Shown: positions 40,403 through 41,178 of the stretch, piece by piece | How positions within the stretch are numbered: position 1 is the first letter of the stretch | Layout: every line of letters begins with the position of its first letter | DNA from: Bacillota bacterium | GTDB lineage: Bacteria; Bacillota; Clostridia; DSM-8532 | Reading direction: 5' to 3' | Assembly: GCA_023459915.1 (NCBI GenBank) | Contig: JAEWSN010000111.1 | Location: 1 to 41,178, forward strand | Length of the DNA: 41,178 bases | Notes under the pieces: generated by a model | Told to the model about the DNA's origin: nothing | The model's database searches: none | Seen by the model: the letters and a program-made list of their open reading frames with translations, nothing else | Position numbers and translations under genes: made by a program

Positions 40403-41178
40403 ATGCTCACAGACATCGAAATTGCGCAAAACGCCCATCTCGAACCCATTGAAACAGTTGCCCGAACGCTGGGCGTGGATCGTGAATGGCTGGAACTTTA
40501 TGGCGATCACAAGGCCAAGCTCAAGGCCGGGTTGTGGGACACCGTAAGGGATCGTCCAGACGGCAAGCTGATTCTTGTCACCGCCATCAACCCAACTCCC
40601 GCGGGCGAAGGGAAAACAACCACCACCATCGGGCTCGGCCAGGCCATGACCCGAATTGGGAAAAAGGCCTGCATCGCCTTGCGCGAACCGTCCCTCGGCC
40701 CGGTCATGGGCATCAAGGGTGGCGCAGCCGGCGGCGGCTATGCGCAGGTGGTGCCGATGGAAGACATCAACCTGCACTTCACCGGCGACATGCACGCCAT
40801 CACCACCGCAAACAACCTGTTGTCCGCCGCCATCGACAACCACATCCATCAGGGCAACGCGCTGAACATCGACGCGCGACGCATCCTGTGGAAGCGGTGC
40901 ATGGACATGAACGATCGCGCCCTGCGCGACATCGTGGTGGGTCTGGGCGGAAAAACAAACGGCTTTCCGCGCGAAGATGGCTTCAACATCACCGTCGCGT
41001 CCGAAGTCATGGCCATTCTCTGTCTGGCCACGGACCTCATGGATCTGAAAGAACGCCTGTCGCGCATTCTGGTGGCCTGGTCACTCGACGACAAGCCGAT
41101 AACGGCGGGCGAGCTCAGCGTGGCCGGAGCCATGACCCTGCTGCTCAAAGACGCCATCAAGCCGAACCTCATCCAGAC
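40403..41178 (+). CDS. fhs: Formate-tetrahydrofolate ligase, N-terminal part (right-arm copy, runs off the right edge)
   Basis: The frame opens at the ATG at 40403 after AGGGAGG and continues for 258 codons to the window edge. MLTDIEIAQNAHLEPIETVA, INPTPAGEGKTTTTIGLGQA and MEDINLHFTGDMHAITTANN show it is Fhs. Seventeen differences from the left copy were counted by eye, none in the ATP-binding segment. Nothing suggests it is broken, but about 300 residues lie outside the window. Confidence 0.95.
   Translation, partial: MLTDIEIAQNAHLEPIETVARTLGVDREWLELYGDHKAKLKAGLWDTVRDRPDGKLILVTAINPTPAGEGKTTTTIGLGQAMTRIGKKACIALREPSLGPVMGIKGGAAGGGYAQVVPMEDINLHFTGDMHAITTANNLLSAAIDNHIHQGNALNIDARRILWKRCMDMNDRALRDIVVGLGGKTNGFPREDGFNITVASEVMAILCLATDLMDLKERLSRILVAWSLDDKPITAGELSVAGAMTLLLKDAIKPNLIQ

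Larger units (their letters stand above)
34430..41178. repeat. Large diverged inverted duplication fhs-veg-ispE-gntR
   Basis: The left arm (visible part 34430-37913) and right arm (37937-41178) carry the same four genes in mirror order. Gene boundaries, promoters and ribosome sites correspond. Proteins are 93-97% identical where compared (Fhs, GntR, Veg), while the DNA differs at many third codon positions and in gaps. The right end is cut by the window, so the full length of the right arm is unknown. Confidence 0.9.

Overview
The window looks like chromosome of a GC-rich, Gram-positive-type anaerobe of the Bacillota (Clostridia-like). This is inferred from the genes. There are S-layer-homology (SLH) cell-wall proteins, the Firmicutes protein Veg beside ispE (Bacillus synteny), formate-tetrahydrofolate ligase, a CXXC protein ending CLECIGIG beside a polyferredoxin, and a PbuG/AzgA purine permease. 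Shine-Dalgarno sites are strong (GGAGG) and several promoters have extended -10 elements. I saw no rRNA, tRNA, CRISPR array, prophage or insertion sequence.

Layout. 1-686: start of an SLH protein (minus strand), cut by the window edge. 1244-6047: three overlapping genes for a MacB-type ABC system (ATPase, large extracellular CARDB-like protein, FtsX/MacB permease). 6295-8925: zinc-ribbon protein, TIM-barrel amidohydrolase, PIG-L deacetylase. 9025-11914: AMP-forming acyl-CoA ligase divergent from a monoacylglycerol-lipase-like hydrolase. 11942-17370 (minus): MATE exporter, HD-GYP c-di-GMP phosphodiesterase, and a redox triplet (TlpA-like lipoprotein, CXXC mini-protein, NapH-like polyferredoxin). 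17578-18966: purine permease. 19216-22844: HxlR regulator divergent from a multidomain GH3 glycosidase. 22923-26844: chemoreceptor, small uncharacterised protein with a repeat-rich leader, small membrane protein, and a MazF/PemK toxin-antitoxin pair. 26884-29850: large Fn3-SLH surface protein. 29998-33411: prmC and a second chemoreceptor.

33535 to the end is the most unusual part. The block fhs(-) veg(+) ispE(+) gntR(+) is followed at once by its mirror image gntR(-) ispE(-) veg(-) fhs(+). The arms meet in a 20-bp inverted repeat with a 23-nt G/C-rich loop. Proteins are 93-97% identical where compared (Fhs, GntR, Veg), but the DNA differs at many silent positions and the intergenic regions have diverged. 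This is not a recent perfect duplication. It is either an old inverted duplication or a join of two related strains' loci at a self-complementary hairpin during assembly. Promoters, a 26-bp palindrome and a probable GntR operator over the ispE -10 box are kept in both arms.

A second signal is a 13-bp palindrome, GGGGTC(A/T)GACCCC, found seven times in 41 kb. Several copies lie inside genes, where either strand can encode Gly-Ser-Asp-Pro, including a tandem pair near the start of prmC. Promoters and operators were called by eye, and functions rest on recognised motifs, not on database searches.
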